Source: Crocinitomicaceae bacterium (GTDB lineage: Bacteria; Bacteroidota; Bacteroidia; Flavobacteriales_D; Crocinitomicaceae). From it: DNA of 64,000 nt. The translations under genes were made by a program, and so were the position numbers. A model generated the notes under the pieces. That model was given only the letters and a program-made list of their open reading frames with translations. It made no database searches and was not told the origin of the DNA. The stretch covers positions 1-64,000 of the forward strand of contig JAQWHI010000018.1 of assembly GCA_029249445.1 (NCBI GenBank), read 5' to 3'. This document shows positions 35,516-44,060 of the stretch, piece by piece. How positions within the stretch are numbered: the first letter of the stretch is position 1; every line of letters begins with the position of its first letter.

Positions 35516-37618
35516 GTGAGATTAACCACGAGAAATAGTAGTCTTTTCATTGTCTTTTTTGCTGTTGTCTTCATGGCAGCAGCCAACAAGATCGATCAAG
35601 GATATAAAGCCTTGGGTCAATACGACTACTTCAAAGCAAAAAAATGTTTTAAGAAAGGATTGAGGCGCAACCCTGCTGCATCTGCTCAAGGACTTGCAAT
35701 AATTTATTTTCGCAACGACAATCCATTTCATAATTACGACTCAGCCTATTTTTACATCAATAAATCTATTGAAGATTGGTCCCTGGCGAGGCAGAAACAA
35801 AAGGAAAAATGGAAGGTATATGGGTTTACATACGACAGTATAATTCATCTTCGTCAAAACATTAGTTCTGCATTTTTTAGAATCGCTAATGAAATGAATA
35901 CCGAGCAGGCCTATATTTCTTTTCTAAAGAAAAATCCATGGGCAATGGAAGTGGAACGAAGTATTGTACTCCGGGATTCAATTGCTTTTTATGGAGCCGT
36001 CCAAGAAAACACAGCTTTAAGTCTAAAAAAGTTCACAGAGAAGTACCCGGCAAGTCGATACAAAGATCGAGCAATAAAAATGTATTACGATCTTCAATTT
36101 GATGAAATGACGGCAGACGGCAGTTTGGAGTCTTTCGTCCGGTTTATCAATTCAAACGCTGAAAGCCCTTTGCGCTTGTATGCTGAAGAAAGAGTGTTCT
36201 CGATAGTCACAGCACCCAATGATATATATTCCTATGAATCCTTTATCCGAAACCATCAGGAGAATCATTGCATAGATTCTGCATGGGCTGCTTTGTATCA
36301 GTTAAAATTGTCTGATTTCTCTCGGAACACAATGCAGGAATTTTTATCGTTTGATCACCGCTTACATCAAACAATTCTTGATGATATTCAATTCTTCGAT
36401 TCTTTATTGCTTCCTTTCATTGCAAACAATCGATATGGCTTCATGAATATAGCGGGAGAAGTCGTTGTTCCGAATGATTTTGATTTTACTGGGTATTTCC
36501 AAGAGGGTTTAGCAGTGGTAGTCAAAGGCGAAAAATTTGGTTTTATAAACAAGCGAGGCGAACTTCAAATTCCATGCATGTATACTTCTGCAGGGGATTT
36601 TATTGATGGGCTTGCAATTATAGAGTTGAACGACAAGTTGGGTGTAATTGATCGAAATGGACGCTATCGTTTTGAATGTATTTATGAAGATTTTGGCGTT
36701 TTTTCGGAAGGATTGGTTTATGCTAGTATTGATGAGAAATATGGATATTATAATGAAGATGGGGAACAAATCATCCCACATAATTTTGACGATGCTTATG
36801 ATTTCCAGAATCAAATGGCCAAAGTAGAAATCAATGGTGTGCAGACTTTTATAGAAAGATCAGGCGCTCCTATTGTTCCAGAAAGTTATGAGGAGATTGA
36901 GAGGTATTTTGATACTTTATTTGTTGTCAAAAAAAAGGGGAAGTTTGGTTTTGTCAATAATAAGGGTAAATGGGTTTTAGATCCTGTATTTGATGCAATT
37001 GGGAAATTAAAAAACGGTCTTGCAATAGCCGCTATTGAGGATAGAATTGTTTACCTGAATGCACAAGGAGAAATTACAATTGACAATGGATACAAAACCT
37101 TCCCGAATTTCATAAAGAAGTCCGAATTCATTGAAGGAACAGCCATTGCGTTTAAAAATGGAAAGTACGGAAGAATCAATCGTAAAAATGAACTTGTGGC
37201 AGCGTTTGATTTTGATAATATAGATGTGGGTAACGATGTTATTCCTGGGCAAAAAGGTGAGTATTGGGCACTTTATGATGCATATGGAAAACGTATTTCT
37301 TCAGCAGACTATTCCAGTCTCGAACGTCTAAAGAACAATAATTTTGTCGCAGCCAAATCTGAACGACTTGGTGTAATTGATTCAGCTGGGGAGATCGTAA
37401 TTCCATTTTTGTTCAATGCGATTGAATTTTTTGGGGATTCTCTTTATCGTGTTGAAATAGCTGGGAAGTATGGTATTTATCACAATGACAAACCGATTGT
37501 GCCTGCCGAATGTTCTCAAATTGGTCGCTTTAGTAAGGAATTCTTATTTTTAAGAAAGCAAGGAGCGTTGATTTACTACAATATAAGGGAAAGAAAATTC
37601 GTTCAATTGGTGAAGTAA
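35516..37618 (+). CDS. WG-repeat protein with N-terminal TPR-like region
   Basis: A 700-residue exported or membrane-anchored protein starting at GTG 35516; the signal sequence (SSLFIVFFAVVFMAAA) supports that start. Residues 25-290 are helical and TPR-like (DQGYKALGQYDYFKAKKCFKKGL, in part). From about residue 300 to 690 come about nine WG-type beta repeats of 45-50 residues: YGFMNIAGEVVVPNDFD, FGFINKRGELQIPCMY, LGVIDRNGRYRFECIYEDF, YGYYNEDGEQIIPHNFDDAY, FGFVNNKGKWVLDPVFDAIG. WG proteins are common in Bacteroidota; the biochemical role is unknown. First gene of a three-gene operon. Confidence 0.85.
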   Translation: MRLTTRNSSLFIVFFAVVFMAAANKIDQGYKALGQYDYFKAKKCFKKGLRRNPAASAQGLAIIYFRNDNPFHNYDSAYFYINKSIEDWSLARQKQKEKWKVYGFTYDSIIHLRQNISSAFFRIANEMNTEQAYISFLKKNPWAMEVERSIVLRDSIAFYGAVQENTALSLKKFTEKYPASRYKDRAIKMYYDLQFDEMTADGSLESFVRFINSNAESPLRLYAEERVFSIVTAPNDIYSYESFIRNHQENHCIDSAWAALYQLKLSDFSRNTMQEFLSFDHRLHQTILDDIQFFDSLLLPFIANNRYGFMNIAGEVVVPNDFDFTGYFQEGLAVVVKGEKFGFINKRGELQIPCMYTSAGDFIDGLAIIELNDKLGVIDRNGRYRFECIYEDFGVFSEGLVYASIDEKYGYYNEDGEQIIPHNFDDAYDFQNQMAKVEINGVQTFIERSGAPIVPESYEEIERYFDTLFVVKKKGKFGFVNNKGKWVLDPVFDAIGKLKNGLAIAAIEDRIVYLNAQGEITIDNGYKTFPNFIKKSEFIEGTAIAFKNGKYGRINRKNELVAAFDFDNIDVGNDVIPGQKGEYWALYDAYGKRISSADYSSLERLKNNNFVAAKSERLGVIDSAGEIVIPFLFNAIEFFGDSLYRVEIAGKYGIYHNDKPIVPAECSQIGRFSKEFLFLRKQGALIYYNIRERKFVQLVK

Positions 37619-37625
37619 ACGAGGT

Positions 37626-38381
37626 GTGTTAGAAGCAATAGACAAATACAAGTACGGAATTTTAGCAGCGATAGGCAGCTATATGGTGTTATTTGCTTAT
37701 TTAAATTTCAGTTCTTACAAAGAGTATTTTGTAATTGAAGGATATGAGCATACCGGAGAGTTGGTGGCTGATGAAGAATTTCAGCTGAAAGCTAAAAATA
37801 TTGAGATGCCTCAAAATTTTGACGAAGAGGTACTCAATATGGCAAATAATGCTTCTGACGGTCGGGAAACGTCGTCCGATCAGTTTTTCGAGAATAGTTC
37901 CCCTAGCGAAATAGCCGAAGATATAAAAGCACTTGAACAACAAATGATGCAGGAGGCAGGAGGATCTGAAGAAAGAGCTGAGTTACAAGCAATGATTGAT
38001 GCTCGTAAAAGACAAAAAGAAAAGATGGATCAGGAGATTAGTAAAAATGATCCGACAGCAACACAAAGTGGAGCAGTCAAAACCGCACACAAAACAATGG
38101 TTGATTTTGACCTTGGAGGCAGAGATGCCTATCAAAAAAACAAATGGTACGTTCGCAATCCTGGATACAAATGTGATAATGCCTACAAAGTAACTGTACA
38201 CATTGATGTTCAGGTCAACTCTTCTGGTACTGTTGTTTCTGCGATTTATAACGCGAACAAGAGCTCTGGTGCATCAAGCTGTGAAATAAATACAGCTGTT
38301 AAATATGCGAAAATGTCGCGGTTTGAATATCAAGCGAGTGGAGGTAATACTGGTTGGATTCAATACATCTTTATGCCGTAA
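37626..38381 (+). CDS. TonB-like C-terminal domain protein with one membrane helix
   Basis: A 251-residue inner-membrane protein from GTG 37626, 7 bp after the WG gene. One N-terminal membrane helix (ILAAIGSYMVLFAYLNF) needs that start. A charged, probably coiled or extended middle (about residues 75-150, rich in Glu, Gln and Lys) spans the periplasm. The C-terminus (about 165-251) matches the TonB-like fold: Cys-containing NPGYKCDNAYKVTVHIDVQVN, GTVVSAIYNANKSSGAS, YAKMSRFEYQ, WIQYIFMP. Function in energy transduction is not certain, since no TonB-dependent receptor or ExbB/ExbD gene is adjacent. It may couple the envelope to the WG protein. Confidence 0.78.
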   Translation: MLEAIDKYKYGILAAIGSYMVLFAYLNFSSYKEYFVIEGYEHTGELVADEEFQLKAKNIEMPQNFDEEVLNMANNASDGRETSSDQFFENSSPSEIAEDIKALEQQMMQEAGGSEERAELQAMIDARKRQKEKMDQEISKNDPTATQSGAVKTAHKTMVDFDLGGRDAYQKNKWYVRNPGYKCDNAYKVTVHIDVQVNSSGTVVSAIYNANKSSGASSCEINTAVKYAKMSRFEYQASGGNTGWIQYIFMP

Positions 38382-38385
38382 TTTG

Positions 38386-39183
38386 ATGGATAAAATGGGA
38401 TATCTTGACTTGGCAAGCAAACTTGGTTTGCGCTCTGATGATCTTTTGTTTATTGCCTCGGACATTAAGCAATTGGCATTGGATTGTAAAGCTACTGGAA
38501 CTCACTTTGATACCAATGCCTTTATCGCATCATTTCAGGAGGTGTTGAGATCGGGCACCATAATTATTCCTGCTTATACCGATTATCTAAAAGATGGTGG
38601 GGTTTTTGACCATGCAAAAGCAAAACCATCAACTGGAGCATTGTCAAATCGAGTAATGCGAATGAAGGACTTTGTACGTTCGAACGACCCGCTCCATTCC
38701 GTTTTAGTGTGGGGTCAAAAAGCAGAAGAAATCTCAAATCTTAATTCGAAATCAACGTTGGGTGAACACAGTGTCTTTGATTATATGTTCAAACATAAGG
38801 CAAAAATGGTGTGTATTGATGTAGATTTTCAAGACAGTTTAACCTTCACACATTATGTTGAGGAGAAAGAGAAGGTTAGCTACAGAAAGCCCTATTTATG
38901 GCGAATGAATCGAATCATGAATGGTTCCAGTGAACAGGTTGAACTTACGTTTCACACCAAAAAGCCTTGGATTTTAACCAATTTATATGGTCTTCAAGAC
39001 GATAGTGCAAAGGATGGAGTGAATCAAACATTTCAACACGGAGCAAGTAGGATTCAGTTTTTTGATCTATGCGAAATGCATGATTATATTTTGAGTTACA
39101 TCAAATCAGGAAAGAAATTGTACGAGGTCAGTTTCATTCATTTTTTCAAGTCCATAGCAAAAAGAATTTTGGGTAAGTCCTAA
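38386..39183 (+). CDS. AAC(3)-family N-acetyltransferase
   Basis: A 265-residue member of the aminoglycoside 3-N-acetyltransferase fold family. Family segments are LVWGQKAEE preceded by DPLHSV, the GTIIIPAYTDYLKDGG strand, LGEHSVFDYM, and THYVEE with the conserved His and Glu. No resistance is implied: many members act on sugars or lipids of the envelope, and the neighbours here are envelope proteins. ATG 38386 lies 4 bp after the preceding stop; an in-frame ATG far upstream (38305) lies inside that gene. Confidence 0.8.
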   Translation: MDKMGYLDLASKLGLRSDDLLFIASDIKQLALDCKATGTHFDTNAFIASFQEVLRSGTIIIPAYTDYLKDGGVFDHAKAKPSTGALSNRVMRMKDFVRSNDPLHSVLVWGQKAEEISNLNSKSTLGEHSVFDYMFKHKAKMVCIDVDFQDSLTFTHYVEEKEKVSYRKPYLWRMNRIMNGSSEQVELTFHTKKPWILTNLYGLQDDSAKDGVNQTFQHGASRIQFFDLCEMHDYILSYIKSGKKLYEVSFIHFFKSIAKRILGKS

Positions 39184-39295
39184 AACATAGCAAAAGAACT
39201 CATTGCATTACTATTTGCGCGTGAACAAAGAATTGACGCCTTAGATCATTACATTCCTAATTCAAAACTGTATTTTTACAAAAAAATAGATAGGA

Positions 39296-40138
39296 ATGAG
39301 TGCTATTAATTGGGAAACAGTCAAAGAATACGAAGATATTACATTCAAAGTAGCTGACGGTGTGGCAAGAATCGCATTCAATCGGCCTGAAGTACGTAAT
39401 GCTTTTCGTCCAAAAACCGTTGATGAATTATTGGATGCCTTAATTATATGTCATGAAAGCCAAGAGCTCGGTGTTGTATTGATTACAGGAGAGGGACCGT
39501 CAACAAAAGACGGTGGTTGGGCTTTTTGCTCTGGTGGCGACCAACGTGTTCGGGCAAAGAGAGGGTACCAAGGATTGGATGGTGTAAATAAGTTCAATAT
39601 TCTCGATGTTCAACGTCAGATTCGTTTTATGAACAAAGTAGTTATCGCTGTTGTGCCTGGATGGGCAGTAGGTGGCGGACACAGTCTTCATGTTGTTTGT
39701 GATTTGACCCTGGCGAGTAAAGAGCACGCAATTTTTAAGCAAACAGATGCCGATGTGGCAAGTTTTGATGGTGGATTTGGTTCTGCATACCTAGCACGTC
39801 AAGTTGGACAGAAAAGAGCACGAGAAATTTTTTTTCTAGGACTTGATTACTCTGCACAAGAGGCATACGATATGGGTATGGTAAATAAAGTTGTTCCGCA
39901 CGATGAGTTGGAGCAAACAGCTTACGATTGGGCTCAAGAAATAATGACCAAGAGTCCTACGGCCATTAAAATGCTCAAATTTGGATTTAATCTTATTGAT
40001 GATGGATTGGTTGGACAGCAAGTATATGCTGGTGAAGCAACACGTTTGGCTTATGGAACTGATGAAGCGGAGGAGGGACGTAATGCCTTTTTAGAAAAAA
40101 GGAAGCGCGATTTCTCGAAGTTTCCAAAATTTCCTTAA
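39296..40138 (+). CDS. menB: 1,4-dihydroxy-2-naphthoyl-CoA synthase
   Basis: MenB closes the second ring of menaquinone from o-succinylbenzoyl-CoA. The 280-residue protein has crotonase fold motifs: FNRPEVRNAFRPKTVDEL, GGWAFCSGGDQRVR (oxyanion hole) and SFDGGFGSAYLARQVG. In bicarbonate-dependent (type I) MenB the motif reads QTGPKVGSFD; here it is QTDADVASFD, with Asp at the Gly position, so this is a type II enzyme that supplies its own acid. Other men genes are not in the window. A bidirectional terminator follows. Confidence 0.95.
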   Translation: MSAINWETVKEYEDITFKVADGVARIAFNRPEVRNAFRPKTVDELLDALIICHESQELGVVLITGEGPSTKDGGWAFCSGGDQRVRAKRGYQGLDGVNKFNILDVQRQIRFMNKVVIAVVPGWAVGGGHSLHVVCDLTLASKEHAIFKQTDADVASFDGGFGSAYLARQVGQKRAREIFFLGLDYSAQEAYDMGMVNKVVPHDELEQTAYDWAQEIMTKSPTAIKMLKFGFNLIDDGLVGQQVYAGEATRLAYGTDEAEEGRNAFLEKRKRDFSKFPKFP

Positions 40139-40154
40139 TCTCATGTTCGGATAT

Positions 40155-40190
40155 AAAAAAAGGCAGCCATAATTTGATTGCCTTTTTGCT
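40155..40190. terminator. Terminator between convergent menB and hydroxyacyl-CoA dehydrogenase genes
   Basis: AAAAAGGCA pairs with TGCCTTTTT across a 13-nt loop; A-rich on one side and T-rich on the other, so it can act on both strands. Confidence 0.78.
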
Positions 40191-40212
40191 TTTATGAAGT
40201 GGTATTTGATCT

Positions 40213-41103
40213 CTATTTTTTAAAATTATCTGCTACGATGAGCTCTTTTGTTCCGTGCCCCCAAGAATAAAACCCTTCACCTGTTTTCACGCCTTTTTTT
40301 CCAGCGGTAACCATGTTTACCAAAAGCGGGCATGGTGCGTATTTTGGATTTCCGAATCCAATATTTAGTACTTCTAATATTGCAAGACAGACATCAAGAC
40401 CAATAAAATCCGCCAACTGAAGCGGTCCCATTGGATGCGCCATGCCAAGTTTCATCACAGTGTCAATTTCTTCAACTCCCGCAACACCCTCATGTAGCGT
40501 TACAATTGCTTCATTGATCATTGGCATTAAAATTCTATTTGCCACAAATCCTGGGTAATCGTTTACTTCAACAGGTACTTTATTGAGTTTCGTTGAAGTC
40601 TCCATGATAACTTGAGTTACTTCATCAGATGTATCATATCCACGAATTATTTCGACAAGTTTCATAATTGGCACTGGATTCATGAAGTGCATTCCAATGA
40701 CTTTGTCTGGTCGTGAAGTAGCAGCAGCAATTTTCGTTATTGATATTGACGAGGTATTTGAGGCGAGAATTACGTGTGCCTCTGTAGCTTCGTCTAGATC
40801 TTTAAATATTTTCAGCTTTAGGTCAATATTTTCAGTCGCAGCTTCAACGACGAGGTCGACACCTGCAACTCCATCTTCTAGTACAGTAAATGTAGATATT
40901 CGAGAAAGTGTATCGTTTTTCTCTTGTTCACTAATTTTTTCCTTTGCAACCATTCTGTCAAGGTTTTTAGTGATTGTTGCCATTCCTTTTTCTAAAGATG
41001 AATCAGAGACATCAATGAGTGACACACTGTATCCGAATTGAGCGAAGGTATGAGCGATTCCATTCCCCATTGTTCCTGCTCCAATAACTGCTACGTTTTT
41101 CAT
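40213..41103 (-). CDS. 3-hydroxybutyryl-CoA dehydrogenase
   Basis: A 296-residue NAD-dependent 3-hydroxyacyl-CoA dehydrogenase, acting in butyryl-CoA or fatty-acid metabolism. It has the Rossmann motif VAVIGAGTMGNGIA at the N-terminus, VVEAATENIDLK, the catalytic His segment GMHFMNPVPIMKLVEI, PGFVANRILMPMINEA, and the helical C-terminal domain (GMAHPMGPLQLADFIGLD). An ATG six codons upstream (41121) is also possible; 41103 places the Rossmann strand at the usual position. Single gene, divergent from the DCC-family gene. Confidence 0.93.
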   Translation of the reverse strand: MKNVAVIGAGTMGNGIAHTFAQFGYSVSLIDVSDSSLEKGMATITKNLDRMVAKEKISEQEKNDTLSRISTFTVLEDGVAGVDLVVEAATENIDLKLKIFKDLDEATEAHVILASNTSSISITKIAAATSRPDKVIGMHFMNPVPIMKLVEIIRGYDTSDEVTQVIMETSTKLNKVPVEVNDYPGFVANRILMPMINEAIVTLHEGVAGVEEIDTVMKLGMAHPMGPLQLADFIGLDVCLAILEVLNIGFGNPKYAPCPLLVNMVTAGKKGVKTGEGFYSWGHGTKELIVADNFKK

Positions 41104-41214
41104 AGTTCTAATTTTAGACATGCAAATATACTATTAACCTTAGTTCGATATGTAAATTTAGTCAGAATGTCTTAAAGTAGTCGGAGGTGCGATGTTCTTT
41201 GTAAGTTCTTTTTA

Positions 41215-41655
41215 TTGAATTCGGAACAAATCAATTACAACACATATATTTGTAGTATCGAAATTGAAAAGAACATAGTGTTTTATGATGGTGAATGTGG
41301 GTTTTGCAACCGAGCTGTTACTTTCATACTTGCTAAAGATCAAACAACCTCATTGTGTTTTGCTTCAATTCAATCTGGATTTGCTCAGAATTTTTTTACC
41401 TCAAAGCATTGGGAGGAGCCAGATTTAAGCACGTTTTATTTTTATGAAGATGGGGTGCTTTATGAAAAATCGACTGGTGCCTTGAGGCTTTTGAATTATT
41501 TTAGCCGTTCCTATAAACTTCTAAAGGTTTTTTGGTTGGTACCCGTTGGTATTCGCGATTGGTTTTATAATGCGGTTGCGAAGCGACGAGAGAGCCTGTC
41601 AAGCGGATATTGTATCCTACCGACATCAGGTCAGTGTGATCGCTTTCTTGATTGA
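41215..41655 (+). CDS. DCC-family thiol-disulfide oxidoreductase-like protein (DUF393)
   Basis: A 146-residue protein of the DCC family (DUF393), named after its DxxCxxC motif: DGECGFCN here, near residue 25. Other conserved parts are STFYFYEDGVLYEKSTGALRL-type strands (in part) and VPVGIRDWFYNAVAKRR. Members resemble thioredoxin-fold oxidoreductases; the substrate is unknown. The only in-frame start before the first strand is TTG at 41215, so the start is uncertain. It ends 5 bp before the convergent hydrolase gene. Confidence 0.85.
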   Translation: MNSEQINYNTYICSIEIEKNIVFYDGECGFCNRAVTFILAKDQTTSLCFASIQSGFAQNFFTSKHWEEPDLSTFYFYEDGVLYEKSTGALRLLNYFSRSYKLLKVFWLVPVGIRDWFYNAVAKRRESLSSGYCILPTSGQCDRFLD

Positions 41656-41659
41656 ATGG

Positions 41660-42490
41660 TTAGGACTCGACTGTTTGGAAAAATGAGAGCGTTACTTCGC
41701 ATGCTTTCTTCAGTGCCTGAGGCATTTGTTCTTTCTCCCACGGTTGAGCCGATCCGAAGGTATGTTGTGTTTCTTTAATGATCACCGGTGAAGTATTTAG
41801 CCAATTGGAGAGGGCTTCTGCTTCACTGGGCAAGACAGAAGTATCATTTTCACCATGAACAATGAGTGTTGGGATTGTGCTTGTTTTGCAATAGGTTTCA
41901 ATATTCAGTCGCTCTTGGTGCAAAAGGAAGTCTTTATATTGCGAGTAACTGTGGGGCATGTTTTGATTTGTTCTTCCGTTTTTAACAAATCGTATTCTCT
42001 TCTGTTTCCATTCGTTCAGTTTCTCTTTATTAGGAAATCGGTTTTTTATGGATGAAATACCAGCCCAAGAGGCAATTCTACTAATGTTTTTATTTTTTGA
42101 CTGTAGTAGCGCGATTCCGCCACCCCGGGAATGTCCAATCAGATTTATAATGGGCATTCGATCAAAATGCTTTGATAGGCACTCAAAGATTGCGTCAAAA
42201 TCTTCAATTTCTTTAATGTATGAATTGATTGAAAAGGCATCTAAATCGCTAAAGTCGATTGGTTTCTCGGTAGTTCCGCCATTGTGGCTGACGTTGTATT
42301 TTAGAAACCCGAATTTTTGACGAATAAAGTAATCTTGTACCAAGTTCCAACAGCCCCAATCTTTGAATCCCATATATCCGTGCAGGAATACAATCAATTG
42401 TCCGTTCCAAGCGTCAGGCACAGTGAGATCGTAAAGACTTTCTCTATCATTGGATCCTTTATAACTAATGTTTGTTATGGTTGTATGCAT
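41660..42490 (-). CDS. Alpha/beta hydrolase
   Basis: A 276-residue cytoplasmic alpha/beta-hydrolase. The oxyanion-hole region is IVFLHGYMGFKDWG, the nucleophile elbow is GHSRGGG with its Ser, the acid is probably the Asp in HGENDTSV and the base the His in ETQHTFG. Substrate is unknown; likely a carboxylesterase or lipase-type enzyme. There is no signal peptide. Convergent with the DCC gene. Confidence 0.88.
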   Translation of the reverse strand: MHTTITNISYKGSNDRESLYDLTVPDAWNGQLIVFLHGYMGFKDWGCWNLVQDYFIRQKFGFLKYNVSHNGGTTEKPIDFSDLDAFSINSYIKEIEDFDAIFECLSKHFDRMPIINLIGHSRGGGIALLQSKNKNISRIASWAGISSIKNRFPNKEKLNEWKQKRIRFVKNGRTNQNMPHSYSQYKDFLLHQERLNIETYCKTSTIPTLIVHGENDTSVLPSEAEALSNWLNTSPVIIKETQHTFGSAQPWEKEQMPQALKKACEVTLSFFQTVES

Positions 42491-42671
42491 GTTGTAACGA
42501 AATTAAAAGAATCAAACAAATAGTAAGTCAAATGATCAAAAGAATTAACTGAAATGAATGGGAATGATTCCGTTGCATTGATTTATAGTGGATGGAATTG
42601 TTCAAAACATATATGCATTGCACTATTTTGAGCCCTACGATTGATTATATTAGCGGTGCAAAACATCGCTT

Positions 42672-43055
42672 TTGAAAAAGACATTTTTTATTTTTTTGAT
42701 TTTGTTTTTGGCGTCTTGCGCTCAAGAATATGGCAATCGAGTTGTTGGCGGCAATCTGTCTGTATATTATATAGATTCGAAAGATGAAGCTTTGGCATCT
42801 AAATTGGCTGTCTTCTGGAAAAAGCATGATTTGATTGCGGAGGCACCGCAAGACATTAAATTGTCACGAACCGAAGAAGGTTACCGGATTTCATTGATCA
42901 TACACGATAATTTTGAGGCCGAAATGATTCGTTTTAACGAACGAAAGGCATTGCTCGAATTACGTGCGATGCTAAAGGATGAAATATTCCAAGATCAAGG
43001 TATTGAATTGGTGCTTTCGGACGATCAGTTTAAACCTTTATTGCAGATTAAATAG
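42672..43055 (+). CDS. Small lipoprotein, unknown function
   Basis: A 127-residue lipoprotein starting with TTG at 42672. A clean signal (KKTFFIFLILFLASC) with the lipobox LASC supports this start. The mature part is one mixed domain of about 105 residues (NLSVYYIDSKDEALASKLAV, then a helix ending LKDEIFQDQGIELVLSD). I recognise no family. It ends one base before the epimerase-CBS gene, heading a six-gene operon, so it may be coupled in expression to the sugar genes. Confidence 0.72.
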   Translation: MKKTFFIFLILFLASCAQEYGNRVVGGNLSVYYIDSKDEALASKLAVFWKKHDLIAEAPQDIKLSRTEEGYRISLIIHDNFEAEMIRFNERKALLELRAMLKDEIFQDQGIELVLSDDQFKPLLQIK

Positions 43056-44060
43056 ATGAAAATTTCAGCTTCCATATACAGTGACAAAAAGAGAGCTTTA
43101 AACGAGGTTATTGCTGACCTTGTTGAACATCAGGTCGATTTACTTCACGTAGATTGCAACGACGATCTGAATGTTTTTGATGATATTAGAGAAATTCGTG
43201 AATTGTGTGCAATACCAATAGATTTACATATCATTACCGATACCCCTGAAAAATATTACCAACCACTCATTGATGCCCCAGTTGAGTATGTGACCTTTCA
43301 GTATGAAGACTTGAAGAAGCCCCTTTCCATTCCGGATGAGATCACAGGAAAAAAAGGAATTGCTGTTACAACTCCAACGAGCATTGAGATTTTTGAAGAG
43401 CATAAAATGTTTGATTTTATCTTAATAATGGCAACCGTTCCAGGGCAGAGTGGAGGAAAATTTGATACGGTCAATTTTAGTAAAATCCGTGAGTTTCGGA
43501 ACAAATATCCGAGCAAATCGATCCATGTGGATGGCGGTGTAAACGCCGAAGTCTCCTTTATCCTAAGAAATATGGGAGTAACCAGTGCCGTTTCAGGCTC
43601 CTACTTGTTTAATTCGGCAAGTGTGGGCAATGCGTTAATGAATTTGACCAAGAGAACTATTGAGTCCCACTTTTCTATTGGTGATTTTATGACACCAATT
43701 TCGGAATCCCCCGTGGTGTACTCAGATGAGCTTTCTATGGCATCAATTTTAGAATCAATTGATTCTGGTCGACTTGGATTTACACTTGTTGTGGAGAATG
43801 ATGGAAAATTAAGTGGTTTGATTTCGAATGCCGATGTTCGGAAAGGATTACTGCGACATTTGAATGATTTGAATGTGATGGACCCACGTGAATTTTTAAA
43901 CATTGATCCAATAATAATAACTGATGATGCGACCATTGTGGAAATGCTCCAATTGATAAAGAAATGTAAGTTTCCAGTGATGTATTTACCCGTTGTTGGC
44001 CACGATGGTTATGCAAAAGGAATTGTTACTTTTGTTAACCTCATTAAAGGAGAATTATGA
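43056..44060 (+). CDS. Ribulose-phosphate 3-epimerase fused to a CBS-domain pair
   Basis: A 334-residue fusion. Residues 1-195 are a TIM barrel like ribulose-5-phosphate 3-epimerase, which interconverts ribulose-5-P and xylulose-5-P. The family's metal and catalytic residues are all present: His31 and Asp33 (LLHVDCND), His58 (IDLHI) and Asp159 (HVDGGV), so catalysis is plausible. Residues 205-334 form two CBS motifs (DFMTPISESPVVYSDELS, GLISNADVRKGLL, GIVTFVNLI), typical adenosyl-nucleotide sensors. CBS fused to this enzyme is unusual; arabinose-5-phosphate isomerase KdsD carries a similar CBS pair. The stop overlaps the DAHP synthase start (ATGA). Confidence 0.85.
   Translation: MKISASIYSDKKRALNEVIADLVEHQVDLLHVDCNDDLNVFDDIREIRELCAIPIDLHIITDTPEKYYQPLIDAPVEYVTFQYEDLKKPLSIPDEITGKKGIAVTTPTSIEIFEEHKMFDFILIMATVPGQSGGKFDTVNFSKIREFRNKYPSKSIHVDGGVNAEVSFILRNMGVTSAVSGSYLFNSASVGNALMNLTKRTIESHFSIGDFMTPISESPVVYSDELSMASILESIDSGRLGFTLVVENDGKLSGLISNADVRKGLLRHLNDLNVMDPREFLNIDPIIITDDATIVEMLQLIKKCKFPVMYLPVVGHDGYAKGIVTFVNLIKGEL

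Noticed and set aside
37621-37628. GAGGTG as a ribosome-binding site for the TonB-like gene
   Set aside because: It runs directly into the GTG start with no spacing, and no suitable downstream start exists that keeps the membrane helix.
38386-39183. Aminoglycoside resistance gene
   Set aside because: The fold family is AAC(3), but the gene is in a chromosomal envelope-type operon with no mobile element. Substrate cannot be claimed.
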